64,000 nucleotides of DNA from Agelas oroides (taxonomy: Eukaryota; Porifera; Demospongiae; Agelasida; Agelasidae), in the NCBI GenBank assembly GCA_949130485.1, contig OX422188.1, forward strand, positions 509,391-573,390, read 5' to 3'. The notes under the pieces are model-generated. The model made no database searches and was not told the origin of the DNA. It saw only the letters and a list, made by a program, of their open reading frames with translations. Shown here in pieces: positions 1 through 12,764 of this stretch; the first letter of the stretch is position 1; each line of letters starts with the position of its first letter. The position numbers and the translations under genes are program-made.

Positions 1-81
1 AACCAAGCAATTAACAATTTACACATAACCTGCAACAAACTGACTGCAATACATCATCGTGCAGAATTAGCCAGCACTTAC

Positions 82-505
82 TGTCGCCATCCTCCCCTCC
101 CTCTACCTCTGCCCCTCCCACGTCCACCACGTCCCCTTCCTCCTCTTCCTCTGGACCTAGGAAAAGATCAAACTAGTTTTATCTCCCTATAGCTATTACC
201 ACTCTAATATCCATGGTCTCACGTAGCCAGACTGTCTGGCTGCATGAGGCTACACAGTGTGCCAGTATCACATGCCAGACTTTTACTGCCGCTTTGTGGG
301 CTTAAGCACATCTCTGGAGCATGTCTTCCCTTATTCTAGCTTTACAGTCTCATAAACCTTTCACAACAGTCACCATTGGTGTTTTAACACCAGTAATGCA
401 CTGTGCTTTAATTAGAAAAACACGTAAATTTTGCTCTGCAAGTTTCACTATGACAGTAGTTCACCATTACCCCACGTCAAAGTGCAACAAAACAACTTAC
501 GCCAT
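82..505 (-). CDS. RG-rich protein N-terminus, possibly RPC7 (POLR3G/POLR3GL)-like (partial)
   Basis: Two minus-strand coding exons are proposed. The first is only 5 nt long: ATG GC at 505-501, followed at once by a GTAAG donor. The second is 156-82, after a TTTTCCTAG acceptor and before a GTAAGTG donor. The phase joins exactly (GC|G) and gives M-A-S-R followed by about 20 alternating Arg and Gly residues, then GGW. Human POLR3GL also starts [13 protein letters not shown], so a Pol III subunit 7-like N-terminus is a reasonable guess (known family, inferred match). The rest of the gene lies to the left of the window, so this cannot be tested here. Other RGG proteins such as LSM4 or Sm D1 carry RG tracts at the C-terminus, which fits less well because a good donor follows this tract. 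Confidence 0.4.
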
Positions 506-676
506 CACTAATAACCTTCTTCTTTACGGTTTATAGCAGGTGGCAAGCAGGCAGGACCAAACAAGGCACTTATATTTTGCAGGCACGTTGCCGCCCACTA
601 CGCATGCGCAGAAATAACGCGCTCAAGTTCAAACCCTGCCTGGAGTCGGAGAGTCAGCGATAGTCTCGATAGAGAG
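506..676. promoter_or_regulatory. Divergent (bidirectional) promoter region
   Basis: About 170 bp separate the proposed minus-strand start at 505 from the plus-strand start at 677. The interval contains the palindromic core CGCATGCGCA at 601-610, a good match to the NRF1 half-site pair, and locally raised CpG content. The transcription starts themselves are not visible. Confidence 0.4.
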
Positions 677-3243
677 ATGGATCTCCCATTTCCAGGTCTG
701 GACTCTCCGCCGTACACTCCACCCTCTGTTCATGAAGAAATCGAGGTCCACCATGAGGATGGTGAGAGCACCGATTTACCTTACACTAAGAGATCAGTTA
801 ACAGACTAGCTCTTCTGTCGTCAAACTATCCAGCATTCTTGTTCCATGTTTGTAGCTAAGGAGGATGAAACTGTCTCCCAAGAAGAAGGAGAAGACCTGC
901 AGACTCCACAGCCTGACAGTCACACACTCACATCCTCAGTGGAAGCTGTTGCTAAGAGCGGCTCTACTGCCTCCATCTACTTGGATGATGGACTGTCTGA
1001 AGATCCTCAACCTTCCAAAACTCCTCAACCTCAGAGGCGCCTCACCATGGTGAGTACCAGTACAAGGAATTTCTCACTTGTAGAATTCTCTCTAGTTATA
1101 TCATTAGGGGATTTAGTCGTCCTCCCATGTGACCTGAGTACAAGGCTAACCATCGTCATGGAAATTACTGATTTCAGTGAAGGCACTCCCCTCCCTCCTT
1201 CTCCTCTCTCCCTTTTCCATTCCTTTCTCTCTCTTCTCTTCCTTCTGTCTCTCCTTTCCATCCTCTCCCTTCCACCCCCCTCCCTTCTCACCACTCACAG
1301 GCACAGCGTGCCGCTATGGAAGCGCTTGCTTCCTTTGGCGGTACTGACCTCAGTTCAATGCAGGTGAAGAAGAGAGATCTGAAGACTGAGCTCAAGAGAG
1401 ATGCAGAGAAACTACGTGAGGAGGAGAAGGAAGAAGGAGAGGACAAGCAGGTTGAGATCAGGAAGACTAGGTGAAGAGCTTGTGCACTGCATTGTTTCAT
1501 TTCTGAGGGACCACTTTTTGGTTTCTTACAGTTGGGAGACCTGGGACATTCATGATATCAATGTCTACCAGCTTTTTTAACTTGCCAATGTTACAACTAG
1601 GTTAGTAAAATAACAAAGCTCTAACGGTGACTAGAGCGTCTATTATAAACCACTTTCAGTTTTTGTTGTCCCTGTTGAGAAGTGCCATTAAGACACGTAG
1701 CCTTTGTCCCAGGACCCTGTCCACCTATCCTTCAGTTACAGTACAGAGAAAAAGCTGGATAAACATTTAATATCAAATCAACTTATTTTTCTCATCTTCC
1801 AGACTGCAGGCTGCCAAAGAGGAGGCAGTGACTGCCTTCAAGGACACTGCCCTGGGTGAGAGGACTGGCAAAAACAGGAGAGGTGTTCTCCCCAATGCCA
1901 GGAAGACTACGTCAAAGGGAGGTGGTGGTCAGGAAGTGAAGCATGTCACAAGGGCACAGAGGGCAAAGTGTGAGGCTTATGAGTTGTTTGGCGGAGCCTC
2001 CCTGGATTCACTGCCTGTGAGAAGGAAGAGAAAAATGTAAGTGTCTTATAGTCCTACCTCATTGCCTGGTTTAACATCTGTCTTGTTAGTTGTTTTGTAG
2101 TAATGGCATGAGAACAAGGGTGTTGTCGGTATATGTAGCTATTTTCTATGCTCTCATGCTTTGATGTCATGCAATAACATGGCACAAGCTGCCATACAAG
2201 AACTAGCTCGTTGTACCAGGGCGCAACCATGAGTCACACGCATACCAGACATCTGTCTTTGTAATTGTGTTACTGTTGCCAGGAGCTGCTGGTCTGATTG
2301 GGCTACAGTGCACTAACAAGACAAAATCAGTGGTCACATCTCAGACGTGTTCCCAGACTCCCACCCTGCATTTAGTACACAGAGACACTAGCCTCATTCC
2401 CAGACTCCCACCCTGCATTTAGTACACAGAGACACTAGCCTCATTCCCAGACTCCCACCCTGCATTTAGTACACAGAGACACTAGCCTCATTCCCAGGCT
2501 CCCACCCTGCATTTAGTACACAGAGACACTAGCCTCATTCCCAGACTCCCACCCTGCATTTAGTACACAGAGACACTAGCCTCATTCCCAGACTCCCACC
2601 CTGCATTTAGTACACAGAGACACTAGCCTCATTCCCAGACTCCCACCCTGCATTTAGTACACAGAGACACTAGCCTCATTCCCAGACTCCCACCCTGCAT
2701 TTAGTACACAGAGACACTAGCCTCATTCCCAGACTCCCACCCTGCATTTAGTACACAGAGACACTAGCCTCATTCCCAGACTCCCACCCTGCATTTAGTA
2801 CACAGAGACACTAGCCTCATTCCTAGGTTTCCACGCTTGGTTTGGGCTGGGGGACAGTGCCTGAGTACAACTGCCTTGTCAGCTGGGTGGGTGGAAGCTT
2901 GGGACACTACTCCGGCATGCATCTATTAACAACCACTGGCAAGCCTCACCCTCATTCCTGAATTCTTTGATTTCACAGGGAGAACACGGCCACAGATAGT
3001 CCTCCTGCTAAGGCTCCCCGGCATTTCACTCGAGTGGAGTTGGCCAGACTGGAGGCGTTGCAAAGCTTTGGGGGAGGTGGACTAAGTGATGTGATGAGCG
3101 AGTCAAAGAGAAGGGTTGCTCGGACACTGGAAGCAAAGGAGAAAGGAGGAAAGGGGGACGAGCCGGAGAATGAGGAGGGCAAAGAAGACAAGGAGAATGT
3201 TCTCACAGCGGATGCATGCGCTGGAGAGGAACTGTGTTCATAA
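677..3243 (+). CDS. Uncharacterised 315-aa charged protein with three FGG-motif repeats
   Basis: Five exons join in frame: 677-761, 856-1049, 1301-1470, 1803-2036 and 2979-3243 (948 nt, 315 aa plus stop). All introns have GT-AG ends. The N-terminus (MDLPFPGLDSPPYTPPS) is proline-rich, the middle is acidic, and the C-terminal half is rich in Lys and Arg with basic clusters (RRKRK), suggesting a nuclear protein. Exons 3, 4 and 5 each carry a related motif: MEALASFGGTDLSSM, CEAYELFGGASLDSL and LEALQSFGGGGLSDV, each preceded by basic or alanine residues. No signal peptide or membrane segment is seen. I do not recognise the family. The start is the first ATG after the divergent promoter. Confidence 0.7.
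2344..2822. repeat. 47-bp tandem repeat, about 10 copies, in an intron
   Basis: The unit contains ACTCCCACCCTGCATTTAGT and recurs every 47 bp with very few changes (one G/A variant near 2498). It lies in the last intron of the 677-3243 gene and does not touch an exon. Confidence 0.9.
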
Positions 3244-3361
3244 CTGTACACCAAGTCATGGATCATTATTCTACCTTCTTTTGTGTGTTGCGTACTTGAG
3301 GGTCATGAACCTTCTCTTTACTTCTGATTGGCTTGCACGTTATCTACATGTAAGCGCGTGG

Positions 3362-3477
3362 TGACGTCATTTTCATTGCGCTCTTGAAGCCGATAATCCC
3401 GTTCTCAGGCGCAGCTGAACGATATAGGAATGAGACCTACGAACGTCGCACGAACATAAAACTTGCACGTATAAAAG
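3362..3477 (+). promoter_or_regulatory. Core promoter of the SRCR/FN3 receptor: CRE and TATA box
   Basis: A perfect CRE palindrome TGACGTCA lies at 3362-3369 and a TATAAAAG box at 3470-3477, 43 bp before the ATG at 3520. An inverted CCAAT (ATTGG) lies near 3328. The spacing suggests a start of transcription near 3500 and a very short 5' UTR. CREB/ATF-type regulation is inferred from the motif only. Confidence 0.5.
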
Positions 3478-3519
3478 TGCATCGATGAAGGTTTATGATA
3501 GTGTGAAGAGTCGACGATA

Positions 3520-6500
3520 ATGTTTCTACAAGCTATACTACTCCTGGGCGCACTGACGCCTGAAACAGTCAACGCTGAAGGTGAGGTTGTGCATGAACTC
3601 CAAGTGACCACTTCAATCCATAGTACCATCTAGTGTATGCGTATTTGAAATAGCTATAAAATACACATGGATAGTACTGTACTGTCTGTGGAAATACGCA
3701 CAGCATTACAATGGCGATATTAATTATGGGATTTGTGGTAGGTGTCAAATTATACCTCTTTTCTTCTGGAAAATTATGTGCATATACAGCTATGGATGTT
3801 AAATGTGCTTTTGCATATGAAGACCTCATACATGCACAACACTGCACTAGCATGTGTATTTAAAGTAAATCAAACGTTTCATTGCACATACAAATTGAAG
3901 AAAGCAGTAATTATTAAACCTTGTCTCAAGTACAGAGGTGTGCATGCTCAGAGTTAACAATCTGTGCCTACTACAATAGTTGTTATGGGAGACTGACCTT
4001 GTGAAATATAATATGTCTGATGTTCAGGGGTGGGCGGCTAGAGGGAGCACGGAGACTAATCAGCACGCCTCCACCCTCTCTGATGCCTACACAGTGAGCA
4101 ATCAAAGCTGGATGTGGGAGAATGAACATGGGTACACATTAACTGTGCAACAGATATCTGGTCACTAAGGTTACAAAATAATTACCAAGCATTATTCCGA
4201 ATGTTTGGTCACTGAAGTAGCATAATTCATGTTTCATTTCTAATGGACTTCGTGACAGACAGACTGGATCTAGGTGCCAGCTTATGTGGTGTTGTACAGC
4301 TTTGCATACCAGCAAGACCTCTGATACTTAACCCTAACTTAGCATATTTGTAGTGCTCATAAGCTACTTGAGGTTTCAATCCAGCACTAAATATTAAAAT
4401 GCATCGTTGTCCTTGGTCATAACATAACTGGTGGACATACATGTAGAGTGATGGACATGACTGAGTGCTGATTTTATTCATTGTTGTGAGAATCAGGAAA
4501 TTCCCCAGACCCTCACTCGCTTCAAAGCATTCCTCCTACCACTTAAAAAAGCATTTCGCTTGAGGTCATTGGGTCTCAAGACATTCAGAAGTAATTTAAT
4601 GATTGTTATTTCCTGTTTGCATGCTTCACCAATGGCTACACAGCCTGACAAGCATGTGTGGTTAATGTCCTATCTGAGTTGGAACATGCATCTTTGTTCT
4701 TATTCAGGCAATGCTTTGTACATACGTTAGATACTCTTGAGGCTAGCTCCTTAAGTGAGTTAGGTATTGACTGATTGTTCTTTAACCCTTCATTATGGGA
4801 TTCAAGTCCGGCCATTGTTATTTCTTTGAATATGGTGTCATCAATAGACATTCAATAGTTCATGTTTTAGAAAAAATAGATCTGAGAAAAGAAATCTTTT
4901 ATAGAGGAAATATTACCTAGGCAACACCACTGCAGACCAAAAAATATGCCTATATATTCTAGAACCTAGCTAAAACTTTGCTGGTGTGTGCCGAGTTACA
5001 GTAGTGCCTTAGTAAGCTTGTTGCCCAACAGGAAGCACTAAAGCAGGCTATACTGTATTTTTGTATTATGGTTTACCTGGGAAGACCCAGTTAATGAGGA
5101 AATCCCCAATAGCACTTAGGCTAATTTTAAGGGGTTCCCCGGGACCGACGGCGAACCTTCTACTCAATTTTTGAGGTAGGGCTGAGTGCACCCAGAAGAG
5201 AAATAAATCTCTGCTGCAAGTGGGACTGGAACCCTGGTCCTTTCGATCCGCAGTCCAGTGCTTTAACCATAAGCCACTGTATGGTACATAGCCAAAGCAT
5301 TCATTGAGTGAGAAGTCAGTTCCATTGTCACCGCCAGACCATCCCCCTGGCTCTGAGAAGCCATCTAGAACACTTTATTTTGAAGTCACAGACAGTTACA
5401 TCACACCAGGCTCCATCCAGTCCTTTGTGTGGTGTGGAGGTGAAATAAGACCACAACCAATCTGGAAGCTCTTCTGACCCATATAGTTTACACAGTAACA
5501 GAAATCTCACCTCAGCTCACTCTTACAGCAGTAGATGAAAATCTCTCTTCCTCATCTTGCTGCATTGTAGTTAACTATACCCTTCTTGTGGTACTTGTAT
5601 TAGTTTCGTCTGTCTCAGCTAACTCCTCTCTTCTCCACTTTGCATGGAAAGTTCCTCAGTTGTGACTGGCAGCAAACTATGTTATTCTAAATGTGCAAAT
5701 TGTACATGTAAGTAATATCGCACTGGCATGGAAGAAGGTAGGAAGTGATGTCTGTGGTATTTATTTTTTAGCTGCCCTTGCCCACTGGAACCAAATCCCC
5801 AATCTCCAGTCTTCCCTAGAGACCCCACACACATTAGAAAGAGACTGACACCTCAACTACCTTATTTGGTAGTTGGAAAATATCCTGGTTCTCATCTACT
5901 AACCACACGGACTACCTGAAAGTTCAACGTCTCAAAAACAAACTTACTGTAAACCACTTCTGCATTGAGAGAAGCCTTTGGCTGGTCATGATCCAGACAA
6001 CGCTTTTACAGTTGCACATGTTTTGTTATTCCTAAGTACTTACACCAATTTTAAGCCACTTCGGAGAAGAAATAAGATATTTGTGTAGATAAGAAATTCC
6101 AGTGTGTGAGTGCAACACTAAACTGCTTGGCGGCGTGTGTTACACTCAATCTTGGCACCATGTCCTTTCTTTGTGATGATAATGAGCTGAAAGTACCCAC
6201 ACACTGTCGGTTAGTTCACACTGTAGAGACAACCTCCCTCAATCATCAATAATTATATTTCAGTCTCTCATATCAAGTGTGGTATTGGTCCCAAGTTTGG
6301 AAAGAGGGAGGAAGAAGGTCTGGTCACATGACCACTATGTGCAGTGTGGTCAGAGTGTGTTCCTCACTGTGCATTCTTGTGCTGCAGTTGCTACCTCATA
6401 AATTTACCCCTTACATACCGCAAGATGTTTGCTCATCTTTTGTTTTAGATGGAGTTTTTTTTACTCCTTTCTTTCCCTTCTCTGCAGCTGAGGGTTCGGT

Positions 6501-9500
6501 GAGGCTGAGAGGTGGGCGTGTCCCACTGGAGGGGAGGGTGGAGGTAGTGTACCAGGGAGAGTGGGGGACAGTGAGGGATGGACGGTGGGGGTTGGAGGAT
6601 GCCTCCGTTGTATGCAGACAGCTGGGATTCCCCTCTGCACAGGTGATGATGAATTTCTCAGCTTTAGAATCTTAACAGTGTGAGGTGCTTCAGCTTGGTA
6701 TTGCAAGCTGGGTGAGAGTCTGGGAGTGGGTGTGCGTCCGGTGGGAAAAAGTGTACCCTGTAGTCAATCCTCTCTACCTCTACATGATCCCATCTTCTCC
6801 CTTCGTTCACTCACATTCCTCCCCTCACTCACACCCTCCTCCACACCTTCACAGGCTTCCCCTCGTGGAAACTACTTTGAGCTTGCCCCTCCTAGCACTC
6901 CTGTTCACTTCAACCGTGTCAGTTGCCTTGGCAACGAGAGCTCACTGCTGGGATGTGATCGGAGGATAGTCAAAGAGAAGAACAGAAGTAACCATGTGGC
7001 AGACGCTGGAGTCATTTGCACAGGTGAGCCTTATTGAAAAGATACAATATCATATATAATAATTTGTAGTTAAAGGCCTGTATGTCTAAGTATGTATATC
7101 TATACTCGGAGGTTCTATAAAGTTAGATTGTATCTATCTAAGCCAAACATTTCGGCCACCATTTGGTGGTTTTCTACAGTGACAAAATTGTTTAATACCG
7201 TAGATCGGGAAATTTTCGCGTAGCTTTTTTTCGCATAAGAAATTTTTGCACGTTTAATTTTCGCCACCTAAGCAACTGGCAAAAAAATTTTAACAGCAAA
7301 AATTTCCCAATCTACGGTACCTGTTAATCTACAATCTTTGGTGTGGAACAAGTCGATGAAAAGACAAAAACAATTTCTTAAATTATTTTTTCCCATTTAA
7401 AAATTATGGGGCCTGACCCCGGCTCCTTGTGTCCACATGATGTCATGCACATGATCTTCTACTGTGTATAACACAATCCAAAAAGAAAGACCCGAGGCTA
7501 TACGTCCTTGGAAAGCACACATGGCCATAGAAATGCTCTAAGTGAGTGTATGTACATGGTATACTGGTCGCTATGCAATGTACTGCTTGAGTGACATGCA
7601 CAGTGGCTTGTAAGATGGACTGCATTAGTACACAGTTTGTCACCTAGCAACCTAGCGTTTAGGGTAAGCTGGAACACGTAAACGATGGGATGAATGCCTG
7701 TCATTAATAGCATATACTTTGTATGCTACAAGCAAAACACTATTATATATAATGAGTGCATGCGCTACTAGCTAAAAATGTATTTTTATCCCTTGTTGGC
7801 ACAACTTCAACCAAGGGTTAGGAAAATCTTTGATTTCCAGTTTTAAACCATATTTCACATGAATAAAACCACCCAAAACAAAAACAATTCTATGTTGGCA
7901 CTTGCGGTTCTGAACTATTACCACCTTTTTCAAATATTTACCACTTCATTTTATAAATCCCATTCCTAAAGACCACTGGCCCCAATCAGTCTGGCTACCA
8001 AACTGAACACCCCTGTCTACCTCCATGGCTGAAATTCTCTCTGTTCTTGTGTCAGCCATGACTCAAATTAGAGCCCTTGGCCATTCAGCTGCCTATTAAT
8101 CAGTGACACAGAGAAGCCCAGCTGGTGTAGGTGTACCTCCCAGTATTCATCCAGCCATTGTTGGCAACAAAAGCTTCTCCTGTTTTGTGGGTTGGTGGAG
8201 AAGCCACCCTCTGGCAGAGATGCCAATATGGCCAAGCTTGCTGCCATCAATAAGTATTTTGTGAGGGAGAAACACAGTGGTTTGTCCAGTAATGTCAAGA
8301 GGGGCTATTTTAATCAATGAAAAAACTACACCCACTAATTGTGACCAAATGTTGGCTGCCAACACAGTGATGTTGAAGGAGTGCGGTGGTTTAGCTAGTC
8401 GACACATCCAGTTCATTACTATGTTAAAAATTTCACAGTGGATCGATTTTTGTGTATTTTGCAAGTTAATCTGCATTTGTGAAATTAAAAACCACAAAAG
8501 CTAATCATATTTATGTGTGCTACATGTGTGGTAGTATGTGGTGTGCGCACTGCGTATTCATCCCTGCAACCATTTCAACATGAAAGGACAAAAAAAAAAT
8601 TTACTGTTGATTTCATCTTGCTTCGAATTGGTATGTCAACGCTCAGCGTGCTAACACTAGCAAGTACACACTCGTACTTGTACAAACATATGCATGCTGA
8701 TACGCTCACCCCACACTATTCAAAGTGGAGTGAAATCAACAGTATGCACCCTGAGCAAGTCCATGCAAAATCATTTAACGTTAGTTCCGAATCTCACTAA
8801 CACCTGCATTGACTCAATGATTCTCACTAACATCATGCAATCATTTAACGTTAGTTCCGTTCAATGAATCTCACTAACACCTCCGTTGACTCAATGATTC
8901 TCACTAACATCCTTAATGTTAGTTCCGTTCAATGAATCTCACTAACACTTCCATTGACTCAATGAATCTCGTGTCTACAGCTGACTACTCTCTTCGCCTT
9001 GTGGCGCCCGTTGTGGACAGTGTTCCTCACGTGGGTAGGTTGGACGTCTGGTATGGAGAGGAGTGGAGACCAGTGTGTGCAGGGAGGTGGGGGAGGAAGG
9101 AGGCAACTGTCGCATGTCGGCAACTTGGATACGAGGAATTAGTCACGTTCAACAGCAGTGAGTTCCTGATAGCCTCGTTCCCAGGTTCATTTTCTCTTTC
9201 CATGTGCAGGAAAGAGTCTGGGTATGAGGCTAAAAACCCGAGTGCTTGTTATTAGTAAATTAATGTATGATAAGTTGCGTGATCAAAATGTACTGATTAA
9301 CAGGGTTTGCCTCGTGACAAATTTATCCTTTCTTTTCAGGTGTGTTCCCCTCTAACTCCACCCCTTCTTTGGTTACCATGGAGACCAACTGTAGTGGGGA
9401 CGAGTTCCATCTGCTGTCCTGCTACAACCCTCCTGCCACGCCCACCCAGCAGTGTGCAACTGGAATGGCCCTTAGGCTTCAGTGTAGGGGTGAGTGTGTG

Positions 9501-12500
9501 AGTGTGTGTGTGTAGGGGTGAGTGTGTGTGTAGGCGTACATACTTAGAACGGAACATTAGCTGGCATCTACATGTACTGTATGCTAAATAGCTAGCTGTA
9601 AGGATGAAATATCATTGAACAAAATTTCTGAGGCTGAGGGCACGTCTTCTTGTTTATGAAAATTACTGCTACCAGCAATTGCAATACACCTTAAAGTAAA
9701 CTTCATCTGTATGCATAATATTAGCACCCCATCCCACAATTACGAGCACCGGCCATTTTACCTGCTAATTTTGAGAATAGACACCAGTTCTTTGTATCCT
9801 GGTATGTGTATCGTAATACGTGTTGCTAAGATACTCGTGGTCTATATAGTCAAGAGCGCGGGCGGCTAGAGTAAGATCGAGCGTGTAACTAGGTAAAATT
9901 CGAAACCAGTCAGAATTTACCGCCAGTACTAAAAATAGTAACGCGTATTGCGCGGCTGCGTGTAGACATAGGCGATTGTTGCAAAGCACATGACCGGTGT
10001 TCTATTTTTTAGTACAGTTCAATAATTTTGACCGGACTACAGGCTTCTGTTGGAGTTATACGCTCTTACTCTAGCCGCCTGTTCTTATGCGCTCTTGATA
10101 TAGTACAACCCCCACGTCTAAACCCTTTGCTACCAATTGTGTTGCCTTGGTAATATCATATGTGGGTGAACGATAACAAATTAACACAAAAGAAACATGT
10201 TTTGTAGTTCCTCCATCTTGATCTCTGCCCTGTCCCGGAAGCACCCATTGTACCAGGAAGATGGTGTATCAAACGTCATAATTACTGTATCCCAGGGGAG
10301 TTATGATATGTATGGAGGTAGCTACCACACAGCTGTGATTCATTATCTTCCAATTATCTCCCCCACGCCAATAGATTCCATGCATGGCAACACGTTTGTT
10401 TGATGTGAAACAAGATAGCACAGTGTGGGTGTGTGTGCCATATTCTCCTGGGAGCTAATTTAAGTATACTTCCGCAGCAGATGCCAGGCACACGTCCAGC
10501 ATTCATTAGCATCAATTTGTGACAACTTAGCATGAAGCACCTCCCCCCCCCCCACACACCTTCCCAACTTTTTACCTCAGAAAATATTTTAGGCTGCAAG
10601 TTACCACTATACTTAGCTCAAATATGGTCCACTTTCGGCCACTGAATGAATCAACCAGCTGTAATGCTTGGGTCGCCTGTTGCTGTTCTTGAAGACCAAA
10701 TCCAGTGCATAGTTCATGTATGTAGTTCACATATGTACATGAAGTTCATAATGGCTTTGCTTGTATGTGTTAACTTTAAAGTCACCACGTACAAAGTTAC
10801 GGTACAAACGGTCAGGCATGTAGCTAATTACAGTATCCCAGGGCAAATCACCACTCTGTGTCTCGTTACCTAGGCAACACATTAAAGTGAGTCTTTCACA
10901 TAATATCTCTCCCACAATGTGGTGTAGAATATCTCATTGTTTCCATAGTAACATATTTGAAGCAGGTAATGTGCTCCAAATAGCCCAAAAAGGAAGGGTT
11001 GATTTTTCTGTGTGTGTATGCTAATGTGTAGTCTGTTCACAGCCTTTTGGCCGGGTAGTGTTGCTTGTCGCTGAACAATAACCCCCTGCTGTTCCCATTG
11101 TACTGAACTAAAACCTTTGCTTCCCACCCTCGTACAACATGCTGTACGTTCACCATGATGGTGTGGGATAACAAGAACCTAACAGTACACACACCGGGTG
11201 ATCTCAGAGTACAGCTCACCTCCCTGGCAGCCAGCCAGCAGTCTTTATACAGTGCAGCTGTCACATGGTCAACAGTTGTGAGGTTTGAGATGTAATCTGG
11301 TCCTCTCTCAGGTTCTCCTGCGCCCCCTCATCGGCCACGTTTGGAACAATCCACCTGCTCCACTCTGAACGTTAGCTGGAGTCAACCGTACGACAGTGGC
11401 AGCAACATAACGTCCTACATCCTCCGCTACAAGACACATGCAAACTCGACTCTTAACTGGAAGTATGCTCATATCAGAAGGTTTGATCCAGCCGGGGAAC
11501 GCATTAGAACGACTCTTGCGAACCTAACACCTGCAGAACAGTATGAGGTGCAAGTTCGAGCAGAGAATGGGGTCGGAAACAGCAGCTACTCCAACAGCCT
11601 AGTGGCTGCCACTCTACCAGCAGGTTAGTTTCCATGGTAACAATGGCTACCCTTCATGATTTTTCAATTAAAATAATAGTGTATCATATAGACCTTCAAA
11701 CAAACAATTCCCTGTTGTGCCAGCAGCTAACTTCCTTAATAATGACTGTCTCCCACAGCTGTGGTACCACCTGAGCGGTTGAGGAGTGAGCACGTTGGAT
11801 CTAGCTCTGCAACACTCTTGTGGAGGGTAAGCCATTGTGCACATACACCTTCCTCCCTCATCTCCACCCTGAAGTAGGAAATTAGTGTAAGAGGGATGTA
11901 AGATGAACGTACCTTCTCATGATCACTCTTGTGACCCTAATCCACAACTAACTTTTGTCTTCCGTGTTGCAAGGGCGTTTCAGAGATTGTTTGCAACTGT
12001 AGGTACCAACTTGAGCTGGCTCCTTCAATCCAATCTCTTCCCTTTCCATCCTCCATCTTTCTCCTCTCTCTTCTTTCCCTACCTTCCTCCCCCTCCCTCC
12101 CCCTCCCTCCCCTTCCCTTCCCCTTCCTCCCCCTTCCTCCCCCTCCCTCCCCCTTCCTCCCCCTTCCTCCCCCACCCTCCCCCTCCCTCCCCCACCCTCC
12201 TCCTCCCTCCCCCACCCTCCCCCTTCCTCCCCCTTCCTCCCCCTTCCTCCCCCTCCCCCTCCCTCCCCCTCCCTCCCTCCCCCTCCCCCTCCCTCCCCCT
12301 CCCTCCCCCTCCCTCCCTACAGGTTACTCCTCCTTGTGGGACATCCATCGCAGGCTATGAAATAGTGTACTCTGAACTAGGAGCTCCGAACACAACCAAT
12401 TACTCAACCTTTGTCCCACAAACACAGCCGCTGGTTTCTCCCATTAATGTGACCTTTGTACTGAACAATTTGAGACCGTTTTCTCGTTATGAGGTTCGGG

Positions 12501-12728
12501 TTAAGACAGTAGGTCACAACAGCCGAGGGGACAATGCCACAATGCTCGTGAGCAGCATAACAGAACCAATCAACATCGAGACACTTGAAGCAGGTAGGCG
12601 TCAAGGAGACGGATATTATACCTCTTCATATCTGAGAGCTTATAGGAAGATCTCCTGGAAAATCAGCCATTTGCATGCGGCTGAATTAAATTCTGTCCGT
12701 CTGTCTATCTAAATGTGTATATGTATCC

Positions 12729-12764
<36 letters not shown>

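Noticed and set aside
78..156. RG tract as the C-terminus of an Sm D1 or LSM4 protein ending at the TAA at 80-78
   Set aside because: A GTAAGTG donor overlaps that stop, and the upstream ATG exon joins in phase, so an N-terminal exon is more likely.
4027..4148. Possible extra exon in intron 1 of the SRCR/FN3 receptor ([12 protein letters not shown]...)
   Set aside because: It has an acceptor-like start, but joining in phase 1 gives an immediate stop, and no domain is recognised.
11903..12322. 269-aa frame rich in Pro and Ser
   Set aside because: Mostly a pyrimidine tract before the FN3 exon at 12323; the exon itself is spliced from 11826.
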